A DNA stretch of 64,000 bases, taken from positions 930,001 through 994,000 of the forward strand of contig JASGKX010000003.1 in assembly GCA_049840475.1 (NCBI GenBank), read 5' to 3'. Origin of the DNA: JBGVSA01 sp049840475 (GTDB lineage: Bacteria > Pseudomonadota > Gammaproteobacteria > Burkholderiales > Rhodocyclaceae). Below the pieces are notes generated by a model that ran no database searches, had not been told where the DNA came from, and saw only the letters and a program-made list of their open reading frames with translations. Position 1 is the stretch's first letter. Every line of letters starts with the position of its first letter. The position numbers and the translations under genes are program-made. Positions 19,836 through 28,465 of this stretch are shown in pieces.

Positions 19836-20255
19836 ATGACCTTCACACTCAAGCACGCCCTGGCCGCCGCCAGCCTTGCCACCCTATTGACTGCATGCGG
19901 CGGCGGCGACGACCCCGCTGACGTGTTCAAGACCATCAACATCGAACGCGCCAACATGGAATGCCCCGTCGGCAACGATGGCGGCAGCAACGACAACACC
20001 AGCGGCGCGGTGCGCGTTGGGCAGGACTTTCAGGTCAAGGCAACTGCGATCGTCACGGGCATCAATTTCAGCGATATCGCATGGAGTTGGGACGCCGACG
20101 CGGGCGTCAACGTCAAGTCGAATTCGCAGAAGGACAACAGTTCGACGGCCAACTTCACCGCACCGTCCAAACCCGGCCAGTACCGCGTGAATGTTCACGC
20201 GCGCAACGGCAGCAAATCGGGCGACCAGTACTGCACCGTCCGCGTGGTGAGCTGA
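19836..20255 (+). CDS. Hypothetical lipoprotein
   Basis: A 139-residue protein with a lipoprotein signal (LLTACGGG, lipidated Cys21) and a mature domain of beta-sandwich character (VKATAIVTGINFSDIAWSWDAD, then TAPSKPGQYRVNVHARNGSKSGDQYCTVRVV), like an Ig or PKD-type fold. Two cysteines (in MECPV and DQYCTV) could form a disulfide. The function is unknown. An in-frame upstream extension to 19770 lacks a signal and is rejected. Confidence 0.7.
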   Translation: MTFTLKHALAAASLATLLTACGGGDDPADVFKTINIERANMECPVGNDGGSNDNTSGAVRVGQDFQVKATAIVTGINFSDIAWSWDADAGVNVKSNSQKDNSSTANFTAPSKPGQYRVNVHARNGSKSGDQYCTVRVVS

Positions 20256-20382
20256 CCTGCCTTGCCGGGCGCGCTCCCGGATGAGCGCCCGGCTTGCCTT
20301 GAATACCCATGGCACCCGTCGTGGCCACGGCGGCGGCAGGCAGCTAACATCACGCGATACGTCACCCTTGCACTACTCGCCG

Positions 20383-20763
20383 ATGAAACTCTGCCGCCCC
20401 GTCGCCGCCGTCCTGCGCACCCTGCTTGCGCTTACGCTTGGGCTGCTGCTTGCCTCGCCCGCCTTGGCGCTTTCTGCACGGGAAGAAGCTCGCGTCAACG
20501 CGATGCTCGCGGCGCTGGAAAAGCGCACCGATCTTGTGTTTATCCGCAACGGCGAAAAATACAACGCAGCGGATGCCGTGGCGCACCTCAAGCTCAAGCT
20601 GTCGCGCACGCGCGATCGTCTCGACACGGCGGAAGAGTTCATCGATAAGGTTGCTTCGTCTTCATCGATGTCGGGCGAGCCCTACACCATCCAGCAAGCC
20701 GGAAAACCTGCCCAGCCAGCCAAGCCGTTCCTGCACGAATTGCTCAAGCAGACGAGCCCTTAG
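20383..20763 (+). CDS. DUF5329 family exported protein
   Basis: A 126-residue protein with a Sec signal peptide (LLALTLGLLLASPALA). The mature region FIRNGEKYNAADAVAHLKLKLSRTRDRL and SGEPYTIQ matches the small periplasmic DUF5329 family as I know it; its function is undefined. The ATG at 20383 gives a compact signal peptide, so the longer frame from 20281 is rejected. The 3' end overlaps the convergent LysR gene by 20 bases. Confidence 0.75.
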   Translation: MKLCRPVAAVLRTLLALTLGLLLASPALALSAREEARVNAMLAALEKRTDLVFIRNGEKYNAADAVAHLKLKLSRTRDRLDTAEEFIDKVASSSSMSGEPYTIQQAGKPAQPAKPFLHELLKQTSP

Positions 20764-21649
20764 AGGGCGCGCACAGCGCCTCCTGTGCCACGTCCACAAA
20801 CGCTCTGGCCGCATGCGAGAGGTAGCTTTCCTTCATCCAGATAAAGGCCAACCGCCACGGAATGTGCGGGTCGTTGAGCGTGGCCCAGGTAAAGCGGCGG
20901 GAATCGAGCCGCTCGCATAGGCGACGCGGCAGGAGCGCCACCCCGAGCCGCGCGGAGACGAGCTCAGCGATAAAGTCCCACTGCCCGCTGCGAGCGGCAA
21001 TGCGCGGAGCGAATCCAGCCTCGCGGCACGCAGCGGCAATACGATCGGCAAGCGCAAAGCCTTCGTTGAAAAGTATCAGCGGCTCGTCGCGCAATTGCCG
21101 GATGGCAACAGCCTGCAATGTTGACCACGGTGAGTCGGCAGGCGCCAGCAAGCACAGGTCTTCGCTTGAAAACTCCTGCGTCGCGAGTTCCTCCCGCGCG
21201 GTGGGCAACACCGTTACCGCCAATTCAAGATCGCCCGCCAGAATGCCGCGCTCCAGATCGCGTGCGCCGTCTTCAGTCAGCATCAATTCGACTTCTGGAT
21301 AGCGTTCGCGATATGTGCGCACGACGGGTGCGAAAAATGCAGTGCCGACCATCGGCGGCAGGCCCATGCGCAAGGGGCCGCGCACGTGTTGTTCGAGCGC
21401 TTCGAGTTCGCCTTGCAGGCGTGCCGAAGCAGCCAGCACCGCCTGACCTTGTTCGAAGACCACGCGGCCAGCGTCGGTCAGCCGCACACCGCGCCCTTCG
21501 CGCAGGAGCAATGGCGTGCCAAGTTCGTCTTCAAGCGCGCGGATCATCTTGCTGATGGTGGGTTGGGTGACGAACAGATTGCTGGCCGCACGCGTGAAGC
21601 TGCCGGTGCGCACCACCTCGATCAAGCAACGCAGTGCCTTGAGTTCCAT
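20744..21649 (-). CDS. cidR: LysR-family regulator, CidR/AlsR-like
   Basis: A 301-residue LysR regulator (ALRCLIEVVRTGSFTRAASNLFVTQPTISKMIRALE at the N-terminus). It is divergent from a cidA/lrgA-lrgB pair, the standard arrangement of CidR, which responds to acetate or overflow metabolism in characterised species. A palindromic site sits between the divergent genes at 21674. The symbol is assigned by context and is less certain than the family. Confidence 0.82.
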   Translation of the reverse strand: MELKALRCLIEVVRTGSFTRAASNLFVTQPTISKMIRALEDELGTPLLLREGRGVRLTDAGRVVFEQGQAVLAASARLQGELEALEQHVRGPLRMGLPPMVGTAFFAPVVRTYRERYPEVELMLTEDGARDLERGILAGDLELAVTVLPTAREELATQEFSSEDLCLLAPADSPWSTLQAVAIRQLRDEPLILFNEGFALADRIAAACREAGFAPRIAARSGQWDFIAELVSARLGVALLPRRLCERLDSRRFTWATLNDPHIPWRLAFIWMKESYLSHAARAFVDVAQEALCAPSKGSSA

Positions 21650-21673
21650 CCTCTCCCCCGTCGGCGGACAATC

Positions 21674-21688
21674 ATTCCAAATCGGAAT
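21674..21688. promoter_or_regulatory. Candidate LysR-type (CidR) operator
   Basis: ATTCC-AAATC-GGAAT, a perfect 5-bp inverted repeat around 5 bases, with the LysR-type T-N11-A geometry. It lies 25 bases upstream of the cidR start and 67-81 bases upstream of cidA. A related half-site, ATTCCAATAATTC, follows at about 21696. Confidence 0.55.
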
Positions 21689-21754
21689 CGATTTTATTCC
21701 AATAATTCATTTTAATTATGGATCGGCAGTGCCTAAACTTGGCACAGATTTCCG

Positions 21755-22213
21755 ATGCATTTCCTCCCACGCATGACCACGCCCGTCGTCCCTTCGCCTG
21801 CCAGCCGCGCCCAGCGATTCATCGTCGTCGCCTCCCAAGTGACGCTGATCGCGCTGATCTGGATCTGCGCCGACATCGTCTCGCGCAAGTTTCTGCCCCA
21901 GGTGCCGAGCAGCCTGCTCGGGCTGGGCGGCGTACTGGCGCTGCTGTGGACGCGAGTGATCCGCCGCGACTGGCTGGCGCATGGCGCCGGCTGGTTGATC
22001 AGCGAAATGCTGCTGTTCTTCATCCCTGCCGTGATCGCCATCATCCAGTACCCGGACATGATCCGCCGCAACGGGCTGGCGATCTTCGTGGTGATCGTCG
22101 GCAGCACGGTGTGTGTCATGGCCAGCACGGCGCTGGCGGTGGATGCCACATGGCGGCTCCAGGCCTGGTACGCGCGTCGGCGCGAACGCATGGCGGCGGA
22201 GGAACAGGCATGA
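21755..22213 (+). CDS. cidA: CidA/LrgA family holin-like membrane protein
   Basis: A 152-residue inner-membrane protein with four hydrophobic segments (FIVVASQVTLIALIWICADIV, SSLLGLGGVLALLW, WLISEMLLFFIPAVIAII, AIFVVIVGSTVCVMASTALAV), including the LrgA-family FFIPA motif. CidA/LrgA proteins are holin-like and, with LrgB, affect murein hydrolase activity or carbon-overflow metabolite transport. It is translationally coupled to lrgB (overlap ATGA). An internal ATG at 21773 is an alternative start. Confidence 0.88.
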   Translation: MHFLPRMTTPVVPSPASRAQRFIVVASQVTLIALIWICADIVSRKFLPQVPSSLLGLGGVLALLWTRVIRRDWLAHGAGWLISEMLLFFIPAVIAIIQYPDMIRRNGLAIFVVIVGSTVCVMASTALAVDATWRLQAWYARRRERMAAEEQA

Positions 22214-22893
22214 GTGGATGGCTTGCCACGGCCTGCCTGGTCGTCACCGTTGCGCTGTACTTCGCCATGAAGCGGGTACACCGTCAGTACAAGCGTGCGT
22301 GGCTCTCACCGATGATCGTGGTGCCCGCGATCCTGATCTGCGCGTTGCTGGTCACGCATATTCCCTACGTCACCTACGCATCGCGCAGCCATTGGCTGAG
22401 TTGGATGCTGGGGCCGGCGACGGTCGCCTTCGCCATTCCCATCTACGACTATCGCGACACCATCCGCCGCCATTGGCTGCCCTTGGTGGTGGGCGTGTGT
22501 GTCGGCATGACGGTGGCCGTGGTGTCGTCCGTGGCGCTGGCCCGGCTCATGCACTTGCCTGAGGCGCTGGAACGCAGCCTGGCCGTGCGTTCGATCAGCA
22601 CCCCCTTTGCGATGATCGCCGCGCCTGAACTCGGTGGCGCGGCCGACCTCGCGGCCGTGTTCGTGGTGGTCACGGGCGTATGCGGAATGATGCTGGGCGA
22701 ATGGCTGCTGGCGTTTCTGCCGGTACGCTCAAGCCTTGCGCGCGGCGCGCTGTTCGGTGCCGGCGCCCACGCGGCGGGTACGGCCACCGCCCACGGTCGC
22801 AGCGTGGACGAAGGCGTCGTATCGAGCCTCACGATGATCGTCGCAGGCGTGCTGATGGTGATCATCGCTCCACTGCTGGCGCAGATTCTCTAG
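22210..22893 (+). CDS. lrgB: LrgB family antiholin-like protein
   Basis: A 227-residue polytopic membrane protein. LrgB signatures are WMLGPATVAFAIPIY and SISTPFAMIAAPELGG, plus GARGAHAAGTATA-like text (FGAGAHAAGTATAHG). It starts inside the cidA stop codon (ATGA), so the two are made together. Its partner is CidA/LrgA, and CidR is the likely controller. Confidence 0.92.
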   Translation: MSGWLATACLVVTVALYFAMKRVHRQYKRAWLSPMIVVPAILICALLVTHIPYVTYASRSHWLSWMLGPATVAFAIPIYDYRDTIRRHWLPLVVGVCVGMTVAVVSSVALARLMHLPEALERSLAVRSISTPFAMIAAPELGGAADLAAVFVVVTGVCGMMLGEWLLAFLPVRSSLARGALFGAGAHAAGTATAHGRSVDEGVVSSLTMIVAGVLMVIIAPLLAQIL

Positions 22894-22919
22894 AACTCAT
22901 CTGCTGCGTGAAGTGAGTT

Positions 22920-23411
22920 CTAGTCCTCGGACCCGTCCAGCGGCTTGCCGATGCGGTCGTTGAACCATGCATCGAGCATCTTCTTCTCATAGAACAGCGG
23001 ATCAGCATCGGTGCGATACGGCGCATCAGCGAGATAGTTGCTGTTAACAACAAAATCGCTGCCTTCCGAGATAACCTTGTCGCCCTCGGTCAGCTTGTAG
23101 GCGAGCTTGATGCGAGGCGGCGTAACGTCCCCCATGATGCGCACGCCCTGCCCGCGGCGCGGGCTGATCTCGCCGGCCAGGTCGATGTCGAGCACTTCGA
23201 TCGTGAGCTGCTGTCCGTCCCGCAGGCGCTTGCCGCCCGCGCTCTCAAAGTACCGCTGGAATGCCTCCAGCACGCCCTTGGTCGGCATGCCGCCACGCGG
23301 GTCGCCATCGGTGTATTCGTCCGGCGAAATAAATCGCACGGTCACGCTGCCGGCGGCCATTGCTGCAGCCGCGAAAAGGCCCAGGATGATGCTCGCCACG
23401 GCCCGTCTCAT
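22920..23411 (-). CDS. DUF3016 family exported protein
   Basis: A 163-residue protein with a Sec signal (VASIILGLFAAAAMA). The mature part contains the DUF3016 pattern SVTVRFISPDEYTD and LTIEVLDIDLAGEI, with MLDAWFNDRIG at the C-terminus. Family members are periplasmic and of unknown function. It reads towards lrgB, and its start lies 27 bases from a Fur-box-like palindrome, which hints at iron control (inference). Confidence 0.8.
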   Translation of the reverse strand: MRRAVASIILGLFAAAAMAAGSVTVRFISPDEYTDGDPRGGMPTKGVLEAFQRYFESAGGKRLRDGQQLTIEVLDIDLAGEISPRRGQGVRIMGDVTPPRIKLAYKLTEGDKVISEGSDFVVNSNYLADAPYRTDADPLFYEKKMLDAWFNDRIGKPLDGSED

Positions 23412-23438
23412 GCGTGTCTCCCTATGCCAAAGAATTCA

Positions 23439-23453
23439 TGAGAACCATTCTCA
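23439..23453. promoter_or_regulatory. Fur-box-like palindrome
   Basis: TGAGAACCATTCTCA, a perfect inverted repeat. It matches the 7-1-7 Fur consensus TGATAATCATTATCA at 12 of 15 positions. It lies 27 bases upstream of the DUF3016 start and 86 bases upstream of the marR start, so it could act on either. Confidence 0.45.
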
Positions 23454-23539
23454 CATAGGGTGACGATATGTGCGCAAACACGCGACATAAGGGCAAGTCA
23501 CGGTACACTGCGGACTTTACTAAAACTACTATTTCCTAC

Positions 23540-23977
23540 ATGACGCTGCCTCTGGATGAGAGATTCTCGACGACCCTCCATGGTCTGGCCCACTTGTGGC
23601 GCCTGGAGTTGGATCGCCGGCTCAAAGACTTCGGCCTTGGTCGTGCTGGCTGGCAGGCCATCAGTGCGATCGCGCGGGCAGACACGCCCATGTCGCAGAT
23701 CGAAATCTCGAACAACCTCGGCGTCGAAGGCGCGACGATGGTGAGCACGCTGGACCGCCTCGAAGCCGCCGGTTTCGTGCTGCGCGTGCCCTCGCAGACC
23801 GACCGCCGCGTCAAGCACGTGACCCTCACCGACAAGGGTCATGAAATGTTCGGCGTCCTCAAGACCGTTGCCGCGCAGTACCGCAAAGAACTCCTGCTCG
23901 ATATCTCTGAAGACGACCTCGAACGCGTCACGCAGGTGCTCGAACGCCTCAAGGCAAGCATCGAGCGCAGCAAGTAA
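23540..23977 (+). CDS. MarR-family transcriptional regulator
   Basis: A 145-residue MarR/SlyA-type winged-helix repressor. It shows the MarR core: WRLELDRRLKDFGL, MSQIEISNNLGVEGATMVSTLDRLEAAGFV (recognition helix) and the wing with DRRVKHVTLTDKG. The frame is open to 23468, but ATG 23540 matches the family start. No obvious target sits next to it; the DUF3016 gene is divergent, and two hairpins follow. Confidence 0.88.
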   Translation: MTLPLDERFSTTLHGLAHLWRLELDRRLKDFGLGRAGWQAISAIARADTPMSQIEISNNLGVEGATMVSTLDRLEAAGFVLRVPSQTDRRVKHVTLTDKGHEMFGVLKTVAAQYRKELLLDISEDDLERVTQVLERLKASIERSK

Positions 23978-23997
23978 TCCCCACAACAGCGCCGGTT

Positions 23998-24058
23998 TGC
24001 CCGCCATTCACCAAGGCGGGCACCGGGCTCGACCAGCGCGCACCGAATCCGTGCGCGC
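23998..24058 (+). other. Two hairpins downstream of the MarR gene
   Basis: Stem TGCCCGCC/GGCGGGCA at 23998-24022 (9-base loop) and stem GCGCGCAC/GTGCGCGC at 24036-24058 (7-base loop), 20 bases after the marR stop. No clear T-tract follows, so they may be weak or Rho-assisted termination signals or mRNA-end stabilisers before the ABC transporter operon. Confidence 0.45.
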
Positions 24059-24195
24059 CTCTCGCGGCATCTCTGCCCACCCCGCTCCACCAATCCCTAA
24101 ACCACTGATTCGGATGCGATTTTTGCGCACCTAGCGCGATGGCATAAGCGTTGCTCTGCAAACCTTGAACCCAGGCTCAAGCGGAGACCAATGCG

Positions 24196-25209
24196 ATGAC
24201 CGCCGAATCACGTTCGATGCGCGCGGCAGATCTTGAACTGATCAAGCTGACCAAGCGCTACGGCGGCGGCGCCACAGCCGTGGACGCCATCGATCTGCGC
24301 ATCAAGGCTGGTGCGTACTGTTGCCTGCTCGGCCCGTCGGGCTGCGGCAAGACGTCCACGCTGCGCATGATCGCGGGGCACGAATCGGTGACCGATGGCG
24401 ACATTCTGCTCGGGCCCCGCAACATCACCATTCTGCCGACCGCACAACGTGGCACGGCGATGATGTTCCAGAGCTATGCGCTCTTTCCACATCTGTCCGC
24501 ACTGGACAACGTCGCTTTCAGTCTGAAGATGGCTGGCGTCAACAAGGCCACGCGCCATAAGCGTGCGCGCCAGTTGCTGGAACTGGTCAACATGGCCACT
24601 TATGCCGAACGCAAACCGGGGCAGCTCTCCGGTGGGCAGCAGCAACGCGTTGCACTGGCGCGTGCGCTGATCGTCGAACCGCGCGTGCTGTTGCTGGACG
24701 AACCGCTCTCCGCGCTCGACCCGTTCCTGCGCATCCGTATGCGGGCGGAACTCAAGCGCTGGCAACTCGAACTCGGTTTTACCTTCATCCACGTCACCCA
24801 CTCGCAGGAAGAAGCCATGGCGCTCTCCGACCAAGTGGTGGTGATGAACCACGGGCGCATCGAACAGGTGGGCTCGCCACACGAGATCTTCGACACCCCC
24901 GCCACCGAATTCGTCGCGCGCTTTCTCGGCGGCCACAACGTGATCGCCACGCCCGCCGGAAAGATCGCCCTGCGCGCCGATCGCACGCGTCTGTCGCGCG
25001 CACAGCCGACGGGCGAGCCCATCGCAGCGCGCGTGCGCGCCGTGGAATACCAGGGCACCTATGTGCAACTGGCCCTGCATCACGAACAAATCCCCGACCT
25101 GACCGCCACACTGCCCGAAGCCGATTACTACGCCGCGCCCATCACGCCCGGCGAAGCGGTCTTCGTGTCGTGGGCGGACACGGACGCGCGCCCGCTGCCC
25201 GCGTCATGA
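24196..25209 (+). CDS. ABC transporter ATPase, spermidine/putrescine (PotA) type
   Basis: A 337-residue importer ATPase. It has Walker A GPSGCGKTS, the Q-loop in MMFQSYALFP, signature LSGGQQQR, Walker B VLLLDEPLSALD and H-loop HVTHSQEEA, then a C-terminal TOBE-like domain. It belongs to the COG3842 branch used for polyamines, opines and similar small cations. It is the first gene of a five-gene operon (ATPase, binding protein, two permeases, racemase-like protein). The start codon is preceded by GGAGACC. Confidence 0.9.
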   Translation: MTAESRSMRAADLELIKLTKRYGGGATAVDAIDLRIKAGAYCCLLGPSGCGKTSTLRMIAGHESVTDGDILLGPRNITILPTAQRGTAMMFQSYALFPHLSALDNVAFSLKMAGVNKATRHKRARQLLELVNMATYAERKPGQLSGGQQQRVALARALIVEPRVLLLDEPLSALDPFLRIRMRAELKRWQLELGFTFIHVTHSQEEAMALSDQVVVMNHGRIEQVGSPHEIFDTPATEFVARFLGGHNVIATPAGKIALRADRTRLSRAQPTGEPIAARVRAVEYQGTYVQLALHHEQIPDLTATLPEADYYAAPITPGEAVFVSWADTDARPLPAS

Positions 25210-25263
25210 CATATGCGTTCAAACAAAGCCGCATCGCCCACTGACTTTCAACCGGAGATCGAA

Positions 25264-26548
25264 ATGAGCCACACCAAGAAGGAAGCCGTCGTGACCGAAC
25301 CCGCCAGCAACATGCGCCGCACCATCCTCAAGGGCGCAGCCGCCACAGCGGCGATCACGGGCTTCCCGTACGTCAAGGCACAAGAGAAGATCGTGCTGCG
25401 CTACCTGGGCACGGCGGTGAACCAGGACAAGGCCATCGCCGAGAAATTCAAGGCCGATACCGGCATCGAAATCCAGTACATCCCCGTCACGACCGACGAC
25501 GTGACCAAGCGCGCGGTCACCGCACCGAACTCGTTCGACCTGCTCGACACCGAATATTTCTCGCTCAAGAAGATCGTGCCGACGGGCAACATCAAGGGCA
25601 TCGATGCGCGCCGCGTGAAGAACTTCGACAAGATCACCTCGCTCTTCACGCGCGGTGAAGTCGGCGGCAAGAAGGTGGGCGATCAAGGCACGGCGCCGAA
25701 AAAGGTGATGTTCCTCGACGGCGAAAAATCGAAGAACTTTGCCAAGACGCCGACGCAGTTCGTCACGCTGATCCCCACCACGTACAACGCCGACACGCTG
25801 GGCATCCGCCCGGACCTCATCAAACGCCCCATCGAATCGTGGGCCGAATTGCTCGAACCCGCAATTCAAGGGCAAGGCGGCGATTCTGAACATTCCTTCG
25901 ATCGGCATCATGGACGCCGCGATGGTCGTCGAGGCCATGGGCCTCTACAAGTACCCGGACAAGGGGAACATGACCAAGAAGGAAATCGACCTCACCATCA
26001 AGACACTGATCGAGGCCAAGAAGAACGGCCAGTTCCGCGCGCTGTGGAAGGACTTCAACGAAAGCGTGAACCTCATGTCGTCCGGCGAAGTCGTCATCCA
26101 GTCGATGTGGTCGCCCGCCGTGACCAAGGTACGCTCGCAGGGCATCGCCTGCACATTCCAGCCGCTCAAGGAAGGCTATCGCGCCTGGGCATCGGGCTTT
26201 GGCCTGCCTGCCACCCTGCAGGGCAAGAAGCTTGATGCGGCATACGAATTCATCAACTGGTTCCTCGATGGCTGGGCGGGCGCATACCTCAACCGCCAGG
26301 GCTACTACTCCGCTGTGCTGGAGACCGCCAAGAGCCACATGGAAGCCTACGAGTGGGCCTACTGGATGGAAGGCAAGGCTGCCGCCAAGGACATCAAGGC
26401 GCCCGACGGCACGGTGATCGAAAAAGCCGGTGCCGTGCGCGACGGCGGTTCGTATGAAAAACGCATGGGCGCCATCGCCTGCTGGAACTCAGTGATGGAT
26501 GAGAACGCCTACATGATCCAGAAGTGGAACGAGTTCGTGGCCGCCTGA
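25264..26548 (+). CDS. PotD-type periplasmic binding protein, interrupted by a one-base insertion
   Basis: Extracellular solute-binding protein of the PotD class (COG0687). The N-terminus has a twin-arginine signal (RRTILKGAAATAAITG, with AQE after the cleavage region). The first frame stops being protein-like after SWAELL. The second frame resumes with FKGKAAILNIPSIGIMDAAM and runs to 26548. Deleting one A at 25856-25857 (CTCGAAC to CTCGAC) gives LLDPQFKGKAAI and a continuous 427-residue protein. The ligand is unknown; the racemase-like neighbour suggests an amino-acid or ureide-like compound. Confidence 0.88.
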
Positions 26549-26612
26549 TGATGCGTCCGCCTGCCGCAGCCTCAACGCGGCAGGTGCATTCCCACGCTTC
26601 CCTGCATCGACG

Positions 26613-27551
26613 ATGAAGACCGACAGCGCCACCCTGCTCGCCCCTGCCGCCGACGCCTCGGCCCCTGTGCGTACCGCCTTGCTTGCACGCGCGTTGCCCG
26701 CGTGGGCACAGGCGGCGCCTTTCGCGCTGGTGTTCGCGCTGTTTTTCATCATCCCGCTGCTGCTGGTGGTGGTGGTCAGCTTTTGGGACGCCAGCGAATA
26801 TGAACTGATCCCCGCCTTCACGCCCAAGAACTACGTGGGCATTTTTGAAGGCTGCGCCAACACAGCGGAACTGTGCGTCACGTTCAAAACGTATCTGTCC
26901 ACGCTCACCTATTGCGCGCTGACGTGGTTCTTTACGCTCGTGATCGGCTTTACGGTGGCGTACTTCCTCGCCTTTCACGTGCGTACCACCACCATGCAGA
27001 CGCTGTTGTTCGTGCTGTGCACGATCCCGTTCTGGACGTCGAACGTGATCCGCATGATTTCGTGGATTCCGCTGCTCGGACGCAATGGCGTGGTGAATCA
27101 CTTTCTGATGTCGGCAGGCATCGTCAACTCGCCACAAGAATGGCTGCTGTATTCGCCCTTCTCGGTGGTGCTGGCCTTCGTGCATCTGTTCACGTTTTTC
27201 ATGATCGTGCCGATCTTCAACTCGATGATGCGCATCGACCGTGCGCTCATCGAAGCCGCCCGCGACGGCGGCGCCAGTGCATGGCAGACGCTGTGGAACG
27301 TGATCATTCCGCTGTCGCGCACGGGCATCATCATCGGCTCGATCTTCGTCATCACCATCGTGATGGGCGACTTCGTCACCATTGGCGTCATGGGCGGGCA
27401 GCAGATCGCCTCGGTCGGCAAGATCATCCAGGTGCAGACCTCGTACCTGCAATTTCCCATGGCGGCGGCCAACGCGGTGATTCTGCTGGCCGTGGTGTTG
27501 ATGATCATCTGGGCACTGACGCGCACGGTCGATCTGCGCAGGGAGCTTTGA
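26613..27551 (+). CDS. ABC transporter permease, PotB type
   Basis: A 312-residue inner-membrane permease with six TM segments. The cytoplasmic EAA loop, which docks to the ATPase, is EAARDGGASAWQTLWNVIIP. It follows the binding protein and is separated from the second permease by one base, so the pair is co-translated. It forms the translocation channel of the importer. Confidence 0.92.
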   Translation: MKTDSATLLAPAADASAPVRTALLARALPAWAQAAPFALVFALFFIIPLLLVVVVSFWDASEYELIPAFTPKNYVGIFEGCANTAELCVTFKTYLSTLTYCALTWFFTLVIGFTVAYFLAFHVRTTTMQTLLFVLCTIPFWTSNVIRMISWIPLLGRNGVVNHFLMSAGIVNSPQEWLLYSPFSVVLAFVHLFTFFMIVPIFNSMMRIDRALIEAARDGGASAWQTLWNVIIPLSRTGIIIGSIFVITIVMGDFVTIGVMGGQQIASVGKIIQVQTSYLQFPMAAANAVILLAVVLMIIWALTRTVDLRREL

Positions 27552-27552
27552 C

Positions 27553-28431
27553 ATGCGCGACGCTCGCGGCTTTGGCTTCTATGGACTGGCGCTGTTCTTC
27601 GCGCTGTTCGTGCTGTTCCTCTACGGGCCGGTGATCTGCATTTTCGTGCTTAGCCTTCAAGGGCCGGAAGGCGGCTTGGTCTTCCCCATGCGCGGCGTAT
27701 CGCTGCATTGGTTCTACAAACTGTTCGAAGGCATCGGCGTGGTCAACATCGGCGCTGCGCTGTGGCGCTCGGTCAAGCTGGGCGCGGCCGTAACAGTGCT
27801 CACCGTGCTGTTGTCAGTGATGGCAAGCCTCGCCTTCCGTAAGAACCTGCGTGGCGGCACGGCGTTGTTCTTCATCACCGTGGCGAGTCTGATCATGCCG
27901 TCGATCGTCGTGTCGCTCGGCATCGGGCTGGAATTCCGCCTACTCGACACCGCACTCAAATGGCTGTTCGGCGCAGTCGGCTGGGACAACCTGGCCGCAG
28001 AGTTCAACACCACCATGGGCTTGTTTACCTCCGCGCTTGGCGCACAACTCACGTGGACACTGCCTTTCGGATTGCTGGTCATGTTTGCGGTGTTCAACCG
28101 CTTCAACCCCGCGTACGAAGAAGCCGCGCGCGATCTCGGCGCGACGCCATGGCAAACATTCCGCCACGTGGTGCTGCCCCTGATCGGCCCCTCGGTGGTC
28201 GGCGTGGGCATGTTTGGCTTTACGCTGTCGTGGGACGAAATCGCGCGCTCTTCACAAGCCATCGGCGATCTCAATACGCTGCCGCTGGAATTGCAGGGTC
28301 TCACCACCACGGCCACATCACCCGTCATCTACGCGCTCGGCACCGTCACCACACTGGTGTCTTTCATCGTCATGGGGGTGGCGATCTTCGCCATGGCGCT
28401 GCTGGCACGGCGGCGCAAGGGCGCGGCCTGA
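27553..28431 (+). CDS. ABC transporter permease, PotC type
   Basis: A 292-residue permease, the second channel subunit, with six TM segments and the EAA loop EAARDLGATPWQTFRHVVLP. It is one base after the PotB-type gene. The racemase-like gene starts 34 bases after its stop and appears to be part of the same operon. Confidence 0.92.
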   Translation: MRDARGFGFYGLALFFALFVLFLYGPVICIFVLSLQGPEGGLVFPMRGVSLHWFYKLFEGIGVVNIGAALWRSVKLGAAVTVLTVLLSVMASLAFRKNLRGGTALFFITVASLIMPSIVVSLGIGLEFRLLDTALKWLFGAVGWDNLAAEFNTTMGLFTSALGAQLTWTLPFGLLVMFAVFNRFNPAYEEAARDLGATPWQTFRHVVLPLIGPSVVGVGMFGFTLSWDEIARSSQAIGDLNTLPLELQGLTTTATSPVIYALGTVTTLVSFIVMGVAIFAMALLARRRKGAA

Positions 28432-28465
28432 CAACATTCACGTCCTCGGAAAACGCCAACGACTC

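Noticed and set aside
24196..28431. Naming the PotA/B/C/D-type importer as a spermidine/putrescine transporter
   Set aside because: The family is shared by opine, aminophosphonate and other importers, and the racemase-like neighbour argues against simple polyamines. Only the class was stated.
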